From Allofranklinella schreckenbergeri (lineage in GTDB: Bacteria; Pseudomonadota; Gammaproteobacteria; Burkholderiales; Burkholderiaceae_C), in NCBI RefSeq assembly GCF_003703475.1, contig NZ_RDQM01000007.1:1-64000 (forward strand): 64,000 bases of DNA, read 5' to 3'. The notes under the pieces are model-generated. The model did not search any database. It had not been told where the DNA came from and saw nothing but the letters and a program-made list of their open reading frames with translations. Shown piece by piece: positions 54,556 to 63,963 of the stretch. A program made the position numbers and the translations under genes. The stretch's first letter is position 1; each line of letters starts with the position of its first letter.

Positions 54556-56946
54556 ATGGCACAACGTTTCGATGCGACCGCCTTGGTCGTCGCGTTTGAG
54601 AACCTGAGAATGAGCGACGTCGAAGTCGTAGGCGGCAAAAACGCCTCGCTCGGCGAAATGATTTCCCAACTGCCCCAGGGCGTGCGCGTGCCCACGGGCT
54701 TTGCCACCACGGCCCATGCTTTCCGCGAATTCCTCAAGCACGGCGGCCTGGCTGAAAAAATCAGCCAGCGCCTGGCCGCGCTGAATGTGGACGACGTGCG
54801 CGCCCTGGCCGAGGCAGGCGCCGAGATCCGCCACATGGTCGAATCCCAGCCCTTTCCGCCCGAGCTGGAAAAAGCCATCCGCGATGCCTTTGCCGCGCTC
54901 AGCGCAGGCAACGATCAAGCCTCATTCGCCGTACGCTCCTCAGCCACGGCCGAAGACCTGCCCGACGCTTCTTTCGCTGGCCAGCAGGAGACTTTCCTGA
55001 ACGTCGTCGGTATTGAAGACGTGCTGGCCAAGACCCGGGAAGTCTTTGCCTCCCTCTACAACGACCGCGCCATCAGCTACCGCGTGCACAAAGGCTTTGC
55101 GCACGATGTCGTCGCCCTCTCGGTCGGCGTGCAGCGCATGGTGCGCTCGGACAAAGGCGCCGCTGGCGTGATGTTCACCATCGACACCGAAAGCGGCTTT
55201 GACCAAGTCGTCTTCATCACCGCCAGCTATGGCCTGGGCGAAACCGTGGTGCAAGGCGCCGTCAACCCCGATGAGTTTTACGTGCACAAGCCCGGCCTCA
55301 AGGCCGGTCGCCAGGCGCTGATTCGCCGCAACCTCGGCTCCAAGCTGATCCAGATGGTGTTCTCCTCGCCCGAGGAAAAAGCCGCCACCGGCAAGCTGGT
55401 GCAAACCGTGGACGTGCCCGCCGAAATGCGCAACCGTTACGCCCTCACCGACGCCGAGGTACATGAGCTGGCCCGCTACGCCCTCATCATCGAAGAACAC
55501 TACGGCCGCCCCATGGACATCGAATGGGGCAAAGACGGCACCGACGGCCAGCTCTACATCCTGCAAGCGCGCCCTGAGACCGTCAAAAGCCAGCAAAAAG
55601 ACAAAGCCGAACAACGCTACAAGCTGCTGGGCACCGGCCCCGTGCTCAGCGAAGGCCGCGCCATCGGCCAGAAAATCGGCACCGGCCCGGTGCGCCTGGT
55701 CAACGACATCGCCGAAATGGAGCGCGTACAGCCTGGCGACGTGCTGGTGACCGACATGACCGACCCCAACTGGGAGCCTGTGATGAAGCGCGCCAGCGCC
55801 ATCGTCACCAACCGTGGCGGGCGCACCTGCCACGCCGCCATCATTGCGCGCGAGCTGGGCATTCCCGCCGTCGTCGGCTGCGGCGATGCCACGGCCAAGC
55901 TCAAGGACGGCACGCTGGTCACCGTCAGTTGCGCCGAGGGCGACACCGGCCGCATTTACGACGGCCTGCTGGAGACCGAAGTCACCGAAGTGCAGCGCGG
56001 CGAGATGCCCGCCATCGGCACCAAGATCATGATGAACGTAGGCAACCCGCAACTGGCCTTCGACTTCGCCCAACTGCCGGGCGATGGCGTGGGCCTGGCA
56101 CGGCTGGAGTTCATCATCAACAACAACATCGGCGTGCACCCCAAGGCCATCCTGGACTATCCCAACGTCGATGCCGACCTGAAGCAAGCCGTGGAAAGCG
56201 TGGCGCGCGGCCACGCCAGCCCCCGCGCGTTCTACGTGGACAAAGTCGCCGAAGGCGTGGCCACCATTGCTGCCGCCTTCTGGCCCAAGCCCGTCATCGT
56301 GCGCCTGTCGGACTTCAAGAGCAACGAATACCGCAAGCTCATCGGCGGCAGCCGCTACGAGCCCGAAGAAGAAAACCCCATGCTGGGCTTTCGCGGCGCG
56401 GCGCGCTACATCAGCGAGGACTTCGGCCCTGCCTTCGCCATGGAGTGCGAAGCCCTCAAGCGCGTGCGCGACGACATGGGCCTGACCAACGTGCAAGTCA
56501 TGGTGCCCTTCGTGCGCACGCTGGGCCAGGCCGAGCGCGTGACCCGGCTGCTGGCCCAGCACGGCCTGGAGCGCGGCGTCAACGACCTGAAGGTGGTGAT
56601 GATGTGCGAGGTGCCCAGCAACGCCATCCTGGCCGACCAATTCCTGCAATTTTTCGACGGCTTCTCCATCGGCTCCAACGACCTGACCCAGCTCACCCTG
56701 GGGCTGGACCGCGACAGCGGCATGGAGTTGCTGGCTGCCGATTTCGACGAGCGCGACCCCGCCGTGCAGGCCCTGCTGCAACGCGCCATTGGCGCTTGCA
56801 AGGCCCAGGGCAAATACGTCGGCATCTGCGGCCAAGGCCCCAGCGATCACCCCGACTTCGCCCAATGGCTGGCCCAGCAAGGCATCTCCTCCATCTCGCT
56901 CAACCCCGATAGCGTGGTAGAGACCTGGAAAAAGCTGGCCGAGTGA
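54556..56946 (+). CDS. ppsA: Phosphoenolpyruvate synthase
   Basis: 796 residues from ATG at 54556 with TGGAG 7 nt upstream. Order: ATP-grasp pyruvate-phosphate dikinase N-terminal domain (about 15-345, [30 protein letters not shown]), phosphohistidine domain with [15 protein letters not shown] (His about 420), then the PEP/pyruvate barrel (about 480-790) with the [11 protein letters not shown] Cys near the end. It converts pyruvate plus ATP to PEP for gluconeogenesis. The usual neighbouring regulator PpsR gene is not seen. A 15-bp inverted repeat lies after the stop. Confidence 0.97.
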   Translation: MAQRFDATALVVAFENLRMSDVEVVGGKNASLGEMISQLPQGVRVPTGFATTAHAFREFLKHGGLAEKISQRLAALNVDDVRALAEAGAEIRHMVESQPFPPELEKAIRDAFAALSAGNDQASFAVRSSATAEDLPDASFAGQQETFLNVVGIEDVLAKTREVFASLYNDRAISYRVHKGFAHDVVALSVGVQRMVRSDKGAAGVMFTIDTESGFDQVVFITASYGLGETVVQGAVNPDEFYVHKPGLKAGRQALIRRNLGSKLIQMVFSSPEEKAATGKLVQTVDVPAEMRNRYALTDAEVHELARYALIIEEHYGRPMDIEWGKDGTDGQLYILQARPETVKSQQKDKAEQRYKLLGTGPVLSEGRAIGQKIGTGPVRLVNDIAEMERVQPGDVLVTDMTDPNWEPVMKRASAIVTNRGGRTCHAAIIARELGIPAVVGCGDATAKLKDGTLVTVSCAEGDTGRIYDGLLETEVTEVQRGEMPAIGTKIMMNVGNPQLAFDFAQLPGDGVGLARLEFIINNNIGVHPKAILDYPNVDADLKQAVESVARGHASPRAFYVDKVAEGVATIAAAFWPKPVIVRLSDFKSNEYRKLIGGSRYEPEEENPMLGFRGAARYISEDFGPAFAMECEALKRVRDDMGLTNVQVMVPFVRTLGQAERVTRLLAQHGLERGVNDLKVVMMCEVPSNAILADQFLQFFDGFSIGSNDLTQLTLGLDRDSGMELLAADFDERDPAVQALLQRAIGACKAQGKYVGICGQGPSDHPDFAQWLAQQGISSISLNPDSVVETWKKLAE

Positions 56947-56970
56947 GGCAAGCCAGCCCATCGGCATAGG

Positions 56971-57005
56971 CAACACAAAGCGGGCCTTGCGCCCGCTTTG
57001 TGTTG
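56971..57005. terminator. 15-bp perfect inverted repeat after ppsA
   Basis: CAACACAAAGCGGGC, 5-nt loop, then the exact complement ending TTTGTGTTG. No continuous T-run, but adjacent repeat copy 13 is AT-rich. Confidence 0.6.
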
Positions 57006-57084
57006 CAAAATCAATCAAAAGAAAACACCAATCAATACCAAATTGCCGAAACAGCGCGATTATTTTTCTTTTGATTTGTAATTT
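57006..57084. repeat. Intergenic repeat element, copy 13
   Basis: Left end AAAATCAATCAAAAGAAAAC; reverse box AATTGCCGAAACAGCGCGAT; right end TTTTTCTTTTGATTTGTAAT. Both ends and the box are well preserved. It overlaps the last codons of the leftward gene at 57060. Convergent junction. Confidence 0.92.
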
Positions 57085-57623
57085 TGAGAGGCTGGTTTGG
57101 CTGCTGGCTGTTTCCCGGCCCGCTCAAAATGAAAGGGCGCGGAAACCGCGCACGGCTGCCATAGCTGCATGTACACCAAGCCTTGGCCTGACATGCGCGA
57201 AGGGCTGAGCACGCGCAACTCGTATTGCACATCCAAGGGCAGCGCCAGGCCCTGCACCTGCACACCGCGGGCGCTGGCGATGAAGTGGTTGGGGCCGCGC
57301 TGTTGCCATTGCACGGCTGGGTGCCCAAGCAGTTGCGCGGGGTGAAAGGGTTTTTGAAAGCCGATGTGCTCCCCTCTTTGCTGCGGCAACAGGCGCTGCA
57401 AAGACTCCACCAGGCCAGGCATGCAGGTGGCGCTGGCTTGGGCGCGCCCCATATCCCAACGCCAGTAACCGTCTTGCGGCTGGATGCGGCGCTCCGCTTT
57501 GGCGGAAGTGGGGGATGGGCTTGGCTGCGCAGGCTGGCCGCGCGCGCCGCTGGCCTGGGCCGATCCCCAGGCGCTACACATCAAAGCCAGAGCGATCAAA
57601 CCCAAGCGCAGCAGCATCTTCAC
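57060..57623 (-). CDS. Exported hypothetical protein ending inside a repeat
   Basis: 187 residues from GTG at 57623 with AAGGAG about 9 nt upstream; ATG two codons later is the alternative. Signal peptide KMLLRLGLIALALMCSAWGSAQA. The mature protein has a Pro/Ser linker, then a segment with SATCMPGLVESLQRLLP and AGKQPAAKPAS at the end. No known domain. The final residues NYKSKEK and stop TAA are written in repeat copy 13, so the original C-terminus was probably different. It lies about 95 bp downstream of lspA on the same strand. Confidence 0.65.
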   Translation of the reverse strand: MKMLLRLGLIALALMCSAWGSAQASGARGQPAQPSPSPTSAKAERRIQPQDGYWRWDMGRAQASATCMPGLVESLQRLLPQQRGEHIGFQKPFHPAQLLGHPAVQWQQRGPNHFIASARGVQVQGLALPLDVQYELRVLSPSRMSGQGLVYMQLWQPCAVSAPFHFERAGKQPAAKPASQNYKSKEK

Positions 57624-57718
57624 GGCGGATTTCTCCTTCAAAAAACGGTACCAAAAGCGGCACCTCAAACAGCACTCCAAGCGGCAAAGAGGTCGGGGGG
57701 CTGCCCGGGGCGCTGCGC

Positions 57719-58291
57719 TCAGCGCTCAGGCCCCTGCCCCGCACCATGCGCTGACGAGGCTTGCTGCCGACGCTCCTCGCGCCAGCGTTGCCACTCCACC
57801 AGCAGCATGCCGATCACGCCTGCGGTGATTGCCATATCGGCCAGGTTGAAGGCGGGAAAGTGCCGGCCCGCCCAGTGGAAATCCAGGTAATCCACCACGT
57901 AGCCGTAGGCCAGCCGGTCGATCGCATTGCCAATGGCCCCGCCCAGTATCAGCGTCAAGGCCAAGGCAAACAGTTTGTGCTGCCCGTGGCTGCGCAGTTG
58001 CCAGATGAGAAAGGCGCTGGCGATGGCAGCGATGCCGACGAAGAACCAGCGCTGCCAGCCATCGTGCCCGGCCAGAAAGGAGAAAGCCGCGCCGGTGTTG
58101 TGCACGCGCACGAAGTTGAAAAAGCTGGTGATGGCAGAGGAATGGCCCCAAGCGTAGTTCTGCACGATCCAGAGCTTGATGCCCTGATCGAGCACGACCA
58201 GCACCAGGGCCAGCAGCAGCCAGCGCCACAAGGGCGCGCGGTGGGGCTGAGGGCTGGGAGCGGAAGGGGGGGAAGCGGCTTGCGGCGTCAC
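57719..58291 (-). CDS. lspA: Lipoprotein signal peptidase II
   Basis: 190 residues with a GTG start at 58291. Four membrane helices (about 22-40, 80-98, 106-122, 152-166). Catalytic aspartates D125 ([10 protein letters not shown]) and D152 ([11 protein letters not shown]), plus NTGAAFSFL. It cleaves the signal peptide of prolipoproteins after lipid attachment, for example LptM and the BamE-like protein here. ileS, its usual upstream neighbour, is missing; a repeat element stands upstream instead. Confidence 0.95.
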   Translation of the reverse strand: MTPQAASPPSAPSPQPHRAPLWRWLLLALVLVVLDQGIKLWIVQNYAWGHSSAITSFFNFVRVHNTGAAFSFLAGHDGWQRWFFVGIAAIASAFLIWQLRSHGQHKLFALALTLILGGAIGNAIDRLAYGYVVDYLDFHWAGRHFPAFNLADMAITAGVIGMLLVEWQRWREERRQQASSAHGAGQGPER

Positions 58292-58387
58292 GGGCGCGTC
58301 TCGGCAAAAAAACGGCGCACCTTAGCACATCTTCCCCATCGCCCCAGCCTGCGCGCCCTGGCAGGTTGAGGGCTTTCCCAACCCCTT

Positions 58388-58463
58388 ATTTACAAATCAA
58401 TAGGAATAAAAACCACCCTATTTAGGCAACATGGAAATGAAATCATTTTTCCTATATGGAAAC
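58388..58463. repeat. Intergenic repeat element, copy 14
   Basis: Left end TTTACAAATCAATAGGAATA; box ACCACCCTATTTAGGCAACAT; right end weak (CATTTTTCCTATATGG). It lies upstream of lspA and downstream of scpA, both leftward. Confidence 0.85.
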
Positions 58464-58779
58464 CTCGAGATCCCCGTCCACGGGATGCATTCATCGTGCC
58501 CTCACGCAGATTTCGACAGCGCTTCATGGAGCGGCGCCATGCTTGGGCGCTTCAAGTCCCACGGCCAGGCCCCGCCGCGTGGAGCCGTGAAACCCACATG
58601 CTTTCGGATTGCCATGCCCCATACCTTGCCTTCGCCGCCCGTCTGGCCCTTGCCCTCTCGCCCCACTTGCACTGCGCCCAGTGCAAAGCCAAACACCGCG
58701 CCCAACGGCGCGCGGCTGTGGCAGCAGTCGCTGCACGCACTGCTGGCCCGCCACCGGGCGCGGCAGCAGCGCCAACGTT
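58464..58779. other. Unassigned stretch between repeat copy 14 and scpA
   Basis: 316 bp with no recognised gene. A rightward frame from ATG 58614 to 58790 encodes a basic C-terminus (HALLARHRARQQRQRFTR) but overlaps the scpA end and has no clear ribosome binding site. Confidence 0.35.
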
Positions 58780-59724
58780 TTACGCGCTGAATGCGTCCCC
58801 AGCAAGCTCTGGCGGCGCTGCGCCTTCGCGCTCCGGGCGCGCCTGCTCGGCAAGATCGGCAGGATCGGCCTGATGGCGCACGACGACGTAAATCGGCGCA
58901 AACGCCTCGGCCTGGGTGATTTCAATCAGCGTTTCCTTGGCCAGCTCCAGCATGGCGATGAAGGTGACGACCAGCACCGGCAGCCCTTGGCGGGGGTCGA
59001 ACAAATCCTCAAACGGCACGTAGGGCTTGCCGCGCAAGTCGCGCAGCACCTGACTCATGAACTCGCGCACGCTGAGTTTTTCGCGCGTGATGGTGTGGTG
59101 CGCCACCAGCTTGCTGCGCCGCACAATGGCCAGCCAGGCGCGGCGCAAGTCCTCCGGCTCCACACGCGGCAGCACGGGCGCCAGCCCCAGATCGAAATGC
59201 GCGTGCGGCAGCCAGAAATCGCGCCCTTGCTGCGGCAGCGCGTGCAGGGCCTGGGCGGCGAGCTTGGTTTTTTCGTACTCCAACAGGCGGCGCACGAGCT
59301 GGGCGCGCGGGTCTTCGGCCTCCTCCTCCTGCACGGCTGGCGGGCGCGGCAGCAGCATGCGGGATTTGATTTCGATGAGCATGGCGGCCATCAGCAGGTA
59401 TTCGGCTGCCAGCTCCAGATTGCGCTCGCGGATTTCCTGCACATACCCCATGTACTGCTGCGTCAGCGGCACCATGGGGATGTCGAGGATGTTGAAGTTT
59501 TGCTTGCGGATGAGGTAGAGCAGCAAATCCAGCGGGCCTTCAAACGCCTCCAGAAACACCTCCAGCGCATCGGGCGGGATGTACAAATCGGCGGGCAGCT
59601 CGAACAGCGGCTCGCCATACAGGCGCGCCAAAGCCGCAGCCTGGGCCACATCGGCGGCATCTTCTCCCTCTGGCGCTGGTGCTGGCGCTGGCTCAGGCTC
59701 TGACCCGGACTCTGGCGCTCGCAT
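58780..59724 (-). CDS. scpA: Segregation and condensation protein A
   Basis: 314 residues from ATG at 59724 with GGAGG 8 nt upstream; the GTG twelve codons earlier (59760) has none. Signature EGPLDLLLYLIRKQNFNILDIPMV-type segment (about 61-84, split), EIKSRMLLPRP, and the C-terminal winged helix. ScpA is the kleisin of the SMC-ScpAB complex that condenses and separates chromosomes. An acidic Pro/Ala-rich N-terminus (about 1-35) is an extension beyond the core. DUF3460 lies upstream; scpB is not here. Confidence 0.93.
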   Translation of the reverse strand: MRAPESGSEPEPAPAPAPEGEDAADVAQAAALARLYGEPLFELPADLYIPPDALEVFLEAFEGPLDLLLYLIRKQNFNILDIPMVPLTQQYMGYVQEIRERNLELAAEYLLMAAMLIEIKSRMLLPRPPAVQEEEAEDPRAQLVRRLLEYEKTKLAAQALHALPQQGRDFWLPHAHFDLGLAPVLPRVEPEDLRRAWLAIVRRSKLVAHHTITREKLSVREFMSQVLRDLRGKPYVPFEDLFDPRQGLPVLVVTFIAMLELAKETLIEITQAEAFAPIYVVVRHQADPADLAEQARPEREGAAPPELAGDAFSA

Positions 59725-59797
59725 GGCCACAGCCTCCAGCGCGGTTTGCTCTTGTTGCACAGGCGCTTGCGCTGCTCAATGGCCTGCCGCCTGCGGC

Positions 59798-60010
59798 TTA
59801 TTCGGCATCCGGGTTGGTTTGGTACACATACGGCTTTTGCGCCACGCGACCCGCCTGATACTCCTGCCACAGCTTGCGATCAACCAACTTGTCCCACAGC
59901 AAATTGCGGCCTGCTTGCTGCTGCGCATCCAGGTGCGGGCGCTCGGCTTTGAGGTTGTCGATGAACTGGGTCGCTTCGGAGGTGTAGTGGGGGCGTTGGA
60001 AGAATGACAT
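59798..60010 (-). CDS. DUF3460 family small protein
   Basis: 70 residues, MSFFQRPHYTSEATQFIDNL, then DKLVDRKLWQEYQAGRVAQK, the DUF3460 pattern. Found mostly in Betaproteobacteria, usually directly upstream of scpA as here. Function unknown; a link with chromosome segregation is inferred only from position. Soluble, basic. Confidence 0.9.
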   Translation of the reverse strand: MSFFQRPHYTSEATQFIDNLKAERPHLDAQQQAGRNLLWDKLVDRKLWQEYQAGRVAQKPYVYQTNPDAE

Positions 60011-60130
60011 AGACTCTTGCTGTAAGTGAAACGGGGCGGCTGGAAAACACGCCAGATACGCCCCTTTTTTGCAGCCTTCGCGCTGCTTCTTGGCGGCCTT
60101 TAGCAGCTTTTGGGCAGCTCTTGGCAGCCG

Positions 60131-60679
60131 ATGAAAACGGGGATTTTAGCGGTGGGCACACACACAAACTCAGGCTGGGCGCTGGCCCTGGCCATCCTCT
60201 TTGTCGCCGTGATAGTGGCGCTGGCAGGCTGCGATCCGCTCGCGCTGGACAAGCTCAAACCCGGCCAATCAACCGAGGCCGACGTACGCGACGCCATGGG
60301 CACGCCTGAAATGATTTGGGACGATGGCCAAGGCGTGCGCACCTTCGAATACAACCGCCAGCCCGCCGGGCACGTCAACTACATGCTGACGCTGGGCGCC
60401 GACGGCAAGCTGCAAGCCATCCGCCAAGTGCTCACCGAGGCCGAATTCGCCAAAGTGCAACCGGGCATGCACTACGACCAAGTGCGCCGCATGCTGGGCA
60501 AACCGGCCAAGGATGTGTGGTACCCGCTCAAGCGCGAACACCATGTGGATTGGCGCTATCTGAAAACGCCCACCGACTCGGCCATGTTCACCGTCGTGCT
60601 CGACGCCAACCGCATCGTGCTGCGCTCAGCCACGGGCGTGGATATGGATGAGGAATACCGCTCGGGCGGAAGGCGGTAA
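60131..60679 (+). CDS. bamE: SmpA/OmlA (BamE-like) outer-membrane lipoprotein
   Basis: 182 residues from ATG at 60131. Signal and lipobox ALAGC (Cys34), then two SmpA/OmlA-type halves: LKPGQSTEADVRDAMGTPEMIW and VQPGMHYDQVRRMLGKPAKDVW. BamE assists BamA in outer-membrane protein insertion. This version is longer than E. coli BamE (about 113 residues) and carries two such motifs, so it may be a paralogue rather than the Bam subunit. The stop TAA abuts repeat copy 15. Confidence 0.75.
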   Translation: MKTGILAVGTHTNSGWALALAILFVAVIVALAGCDPLALDKLKPGQSTEADVRDAMGTPEMIWDDGQGVRTFEYNRQPAGHVNYMLTLGADGKLQAIRQVLTEAEFAKVQPGMHYDQVRRMLGKPAKDVWYPLKREHHVDWRYLKTPTDSAMFTVVLDANRIVLRSATGVDMDEEYRSGGRR

Positions 60680-60756
60680 TTTTCCAATTCAAAGGAAATA
60701 AAATGCCCTTTAATTGGCTTGATAGTCAAAATGGTCGATTTCCTTTGATCTGATTA
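60679..60756. repeat. Intergenic repeat element, copy 15
   Basis: Left end TTTTCCAATTCAAAGGAAAT (the AATTCAAAGG variant also seen in copy 6), box ATGCCCTTTAATTGGCTTGAT, right end GATTTCCTTTGATCTGATTA. It includes the stop codons of both convergent genes (bamE-like and araC-type). Confidence 0.75.
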
Positions 60757-61791
60757 ACCACTACCCATCCATGGCTGACGCCCCACGCGCTTGGGCGGCA
60801 TGCCGTAGTAGCGCTCAAAGGCGGCGCTGAAGCTCGATGGATGCTGGTAGCCCACGCGGTAGGCGACGGTGGAGACGTACAGCCCCTGCTCCAGCAGCTC
60901 CCGGGCTTTTTCCATGCGGATGGCAGTCAGCATGCGGTAGGCGCTGGTGCCAAACAGCGCCCGAAAGCCCCGCTTGAGCTGGCATTCGCTCAAACCCACG
61001 GCCGTGCACAGGTAGCCGATGCTCAGCGGCTGGGCATACTGCTGCATCAGCAGCTCGCGGGCGCGCAGCAGGCGGTCTTGCTCACTGCCGCGCAAACGGC
61101 GCGCAGGGGCCGTGGCATTGGCCGTGGCTGGTGCGCCGCTTGGCAGATGCCGCAGCAGCTCGGCCAGCAGGCTGAGGCTGGCGATGTGCCACTGCAAGGG
61201 GCTGGGCGCAGTCATGCTCGAATTCACCCCCAGGGATGCGCGGCTTTGCGCGCGCAGGTGCAGCAGGCGCTGGGCCAGATGCTGGGCCGCGCCATCGCTG
61301 CGGCCAAAGAACAGCAGCCGCGCCTGCTCGGCCTGCGCCATATCGGCCAGCGCGGCTTGCAGGCCGTACTGGTGCAAGGCGCGCTCCTGCACCAGCAGGC
61401 GCAACTGGCGGGTGGTCTGCCCGGCGGGGAAATGCCTTTGCCCCTGCACGTGGGCAAAGGCGCTGATGGTGCTGTGCCCGCTGGCGAAGTCAAAGCGCTG
61501 GCCTGCGCCATCAAGGGTGAAGGAATGCCCTTGCAGGCCCAGCGTCAAGATCAGCACGCGCCCGGCGTGGGATTGCTCGCTGCGCTGCACCAGATCGCGG
61601 CGGGGCGCGTAGTGCGAATAGGCCAGCGTCAGCCCATCGGCCACGGGCAGGAACTCGCTGTAGCACTCGCCCGCCTGTGGCGGCAGCGCCTGGCGCTGCC
61701 AGCCGCGCGCCCTGGCCGCACCGTCTGGGCTGGTGATGGCGGTGTCTTCGATGGGCCTTGCGGCGCTGGCGGTTGCGGCGGGTTCTGGCAT
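60754..61791 (-). CDS. AraC-family regulator of the TonB receptor gene
   Basis: 345 residues from ATG at 61791 with AAGGA 8 nt upstream. The N-terminal sensory part (about 30-215) is PchR-like in length. The C-terminal double helix-turn-helix (about 240-340) has LSIGYLCTAVGLSECQLKRGF, MRMEKARELLEQG-like RMEKARELLEQGLYVSTVA, and VGYQHPSSFSAAFERYYGMPP. Likely activates the divergent receptor gene through the direct repeats at 61853-61892, with a siderophore or haem as inducer. The stop lies within repeat copy 15. Confidence 0.9.
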   Translation of the reverse strand: MPEPAATASAARPIEDTAITSPDGAARARGWQRQALPPQAGECYSEFLPVADGLTLAYSHYAPRRDLVQRSEQSHAGRVLILTLGLQGHSFTLDGAGQRFDFASGHSTISAFAHVQGQRHFPAGQTTRQLRLLVQERALHQYGLQAALADMAQAEQARLLFFGRSDGAAQHLAQRLLHLRAQSRASLGVNSSMTAPSPLQWHIASLSLLAELLRHLPSGAPATANATAPARRLRGSEQDRLLRARELLMQQYAQPLSIGYLCTAVGLSECQLKRGFRALFGTSAYRMLTAIRMEKARELLEQGLYVSTVAYRVGYQHPSSFSAAFERYYGMPPKRVGRQPWMGSG

Positions 61792-61852
61792 GGCGTCGTC
61801 CTTGGCTTGTGGCTTTGGGTGCCTGAGCCTTGGCACGCGGGAGCCTGACAGT

Positions 61853-61892
61853 CCGGATTGCCTATGTCTTGCTCCGGAATGCCTATGTTTTG
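61853..61892. promoter_or_regulatory. Tandem operator repeats, probable AraC-type binding site
   Basis: CCGGATTGCCTATGTCTTG and CCGGAATGCCTATGTTTTG are 19-bp direct repeats with starts 21 bp apart, two DNA turns. Such spacing suits an AraC-type dimer. They lie between the divergent regulator and receptor genes, beside the Fur-like box. Confidence 0.75.
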
Positions 61893-61910
61893 AATGAGAG
61901 CAATTCTCAC
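61892..61910. promoter_or_regulatory. Fur-box-like palindrome
   Basis: GAATGAGAGCAATTCTCAC matches the AATGAGAATNATTCTCATT Fur pattern at most positions. It is 48 bp before the receptor ATG, so iron-loaded Fur would block transcription. Confidence 0.75.
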
Positions 61911-61957
61911 AAAAAATTTACAGTGCCCAGGCACAAAAACGCCTTTCGGAGCACGAC

Positions 61958-63955
61958 ATGAGAACCCGTTTTTCCCGCTGGCCCAGCGCCTTGCCGCTGG
62001 CGCTGGCCTTGCCTGCCACAGCCCTGGCACAGGGCGCGGCCGCCCCGGCGCAGTTACCCGCCATCATCGTCACCGCCGACAAAACGCCGCAGGCGCTGGA
62101 GCAAACGCCCGCCAGCGTGGCCGTGCTCGATGCGCTGGACGTGCAGGCCGACAACCTGCACAGCCTGAGCCAGCTCGAAGGGCGAGCGCCGGGCCTGTCC
62201 TTCCAGCCCTTTGGCCAGGCGGGCCTGAATGCGCCAGTGCTGCGCGGGCTGACGGCCAACTTCAACAGCTTTGCCACCTCGGCGCTGCTCATGGTCGATG
62301 GCGTGCCCACGCCCTCGGCGCAGGGCTTTGAGGACGCGCTGCTGGATGTGGCCCGCATCGAAGTGCTGCGCGGCCCGCAATCGACGCTGTACGGGGCCAA
62401 CGCCCAGGCCGGGGTGATCGCCATCCACAGCCAACCGATCGATGGCACGCCGCGCACCCGCGTGGCCGCCGAGCTGGGCAGCCGCAATTTGCAGCGCGCG
62501 CAGTTCGCGCTCAGCCGGCCTGTGGTCGAGGGCCGGCTTTACGCCAGCATTGCCGCCAGCGCCATGCGCCAGCAGGGCTTCATCCGCAATCAGCACACGG
62601 GCGGGCGGGACGACGCACGCCAAAACAGCCAGCTGAAGCTGGGCCTGCGCTGGACGCCCACGGCCCACACCGAGGCCGTGCTGCGCTACGCGCGGCAGGA
62701 CTACGACGATGGCGCCAACCGCTGGGGCAGCCCGCGCCAGCCGCGCGCGCAGGTGGCCTCGGGCACGCCCGGTTGGAACCGCTCAGGCGGGCAATCGCTG
62801 TCGCTGCACGCCACGCACGATGGGGGCGCGGGCCTGCGCTGGCATGCCATCACGGCCTGGAGCCGTTTTTCCGACCACACGCAGCAGGACACGGACTTCG
62901 GCCCGGCCGATGCACTGCACGTCGGCCGCGACAACCGGCTGCGCACGCTCTCGCAGGAATTGCGGCTGGAAGGCCAGCTGGGCCAGGCCCAATGGCTGGG
63001 CGGCCTCTACCTTGCGCAAGACCGCCACCGCCTGCACTACCGCAGCCAGCGCATGGGCCAGCTCGACCAGCCGCGCTCGCAGATGAACAAGCGCACGCTG
63101 GCCTGGTTCACGCACTGGAGCCTGCCGCTGAGCGAGCGCTGGAGCCTGGCCGCTGGCGCACGCATTGAGCAGCAGCGCGCCCGCATCACGCCGCAGGGCC
63201 AGGCCGCGCGGCGGCAGTCCTGGCACCACCTCTCACCCAAGCTGGCGCTGCAATACCAACTGCGGCCAGAGCAGCAGTGGTATGCCAGCGTCAGCCGGGG
63301 CGTGCGCAGCGGCGGCTTCAATGCCTTGTCGGTGGCCACCGACCACGCGCCCTTCGCGCCGGAGACGAGCTGGTCCTACGAAACCGGCCTCAAGGGCTGG
63401 GCGCTGGACAAGCGCCTGCGCTACACACTGGCGCTCTACCACATGCGCATCGGCGACATGCAGGTGATGCAAATGCCCAGGCCGGGCTTCATGTACCTGA
63501 CCAATGCCGCCAGCGCGCGCTCCCAGGGGCTGGAGTGGGATCTGGACTATTTGCTCGGCGGGGGCTGGCAGTTCAAGGCCGGGCTGGCCGCCAACCGCAC
63601 GCGCTTTGCGCGCTTCGTCGATGGCGCGGCCGACTACAGCGGCAAACGCAATCCCTTTGCGCCGCGCCTGAGCGGCCATGCCAGCCTGCGTTACGACGCG
63701 CCGCAGGGCTGGTACGCCCAGGCCAGCCTGACGGGCAGCGGCAAGGTCTATCTGGATGCCGCCAACCGCCACCAGCGCCGTGGCCACGTGCTGCTCAACC
63801 TGGCCGCAGGCTACCAGCGCGGGCCTTGGGAGATCAGCGCCCATGTGCGCAATGCCGGCAACACCGCTTACGACGCCGTGGGCTATCAGAACGGCTTTGT
63901 CACCGTCTACAGCCTGCCGCGCGAAATCAGTCTGCGCCTGAGCTGGCAGCATTGA
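61958..63955 (+). CDS. TonB-dependent outer-membrane receptor (siderophore type)
   Basis: 665 residues, GGAGCACGAC before ATG. Signal peptide MRTRFSRWPSALPLALALPATALAQ. TonB-box-like region LPAIIVTADKT (about 33-43). Plug domain about 45-160 (GFEDALLDVARIEVLRGPQS, TLYGANAQAGVIAI). The rest is the barrel, ending in EISLRLSWQH, with an aromatic-rich last strand. It imports a ferric siderophore or similar ligand using TonB energy. Regulated by the AraC-type gene and a Fur box. The ligand cannot be read from the sequence. Confidence 0.93.
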   Translation: MRTRFSRWPSALPLALALPATALAQGAAAPAQLPAIIVTADKTPQALEQTPASVAVLDALDVQADNLHSLSQLEGRAPGLSFQPFGQAGLNAPVLRGLTANFNSFATSALLMVDGVPTPSAQGFEDALLDVARIEVLRGPQSTLYGANAQAGVIAIHSQPIDGTPRTRVAAELGSRNLQRAQFALSRPVVEGRLYASIAASAMRQQGFIRNQHTGGRDDARQNSQLKLGLRWTPTAHTEAVLRYARQDYDDGANRWGSPRQPRAQVASGTPGWNRSGGQSLSLHATHDGGAGLRWHAITAWSRFSDHTQQDTDFGPADALHVGRDNRLRTLSQELRLEGQLGQAQWLGGLYLAQDRHRLHYRSQRMGQLDQPRSQMNKRTLAWFTHWSLPLSERWSLAAGARIEQQRARITPQGQAARRQSWHHLSPKLALQYQLRPEQQWYASVSRGVRSGGFNALSVATDHAPFAPETSWSYETGLKGWALDKRLRYTLALYHMRIGDMQVMQMPRPGFMYLTNAASARSQGLEWDLDYLLGGGWQFKAGLAANRTRFARFVDGAADYSGKRNPFAPRLSGHASLRYDAPQGWYAQASLTGSGKVYLDAANRHQRRGHVLLNLAAGYQRGPWEISAHVRNAGNTAYDAVGYQNGFVTVYSLPREISLRLSWQH

Positions 63956-63963
63956 GGCGCGCG

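Noticed and set aside
54940-57018. 692-codon open frame on the minus strand
   Set aside because: Antisense to ppsA, low-complexity His/Val/Gly composition, no domain; the ppsA motifs are unambiguous.
58614-58790. Small rightward gene before scpA end
   Set aside because: No ribosome binding site, overlaps the scpA 3' end, biased composition; kept only as a note.
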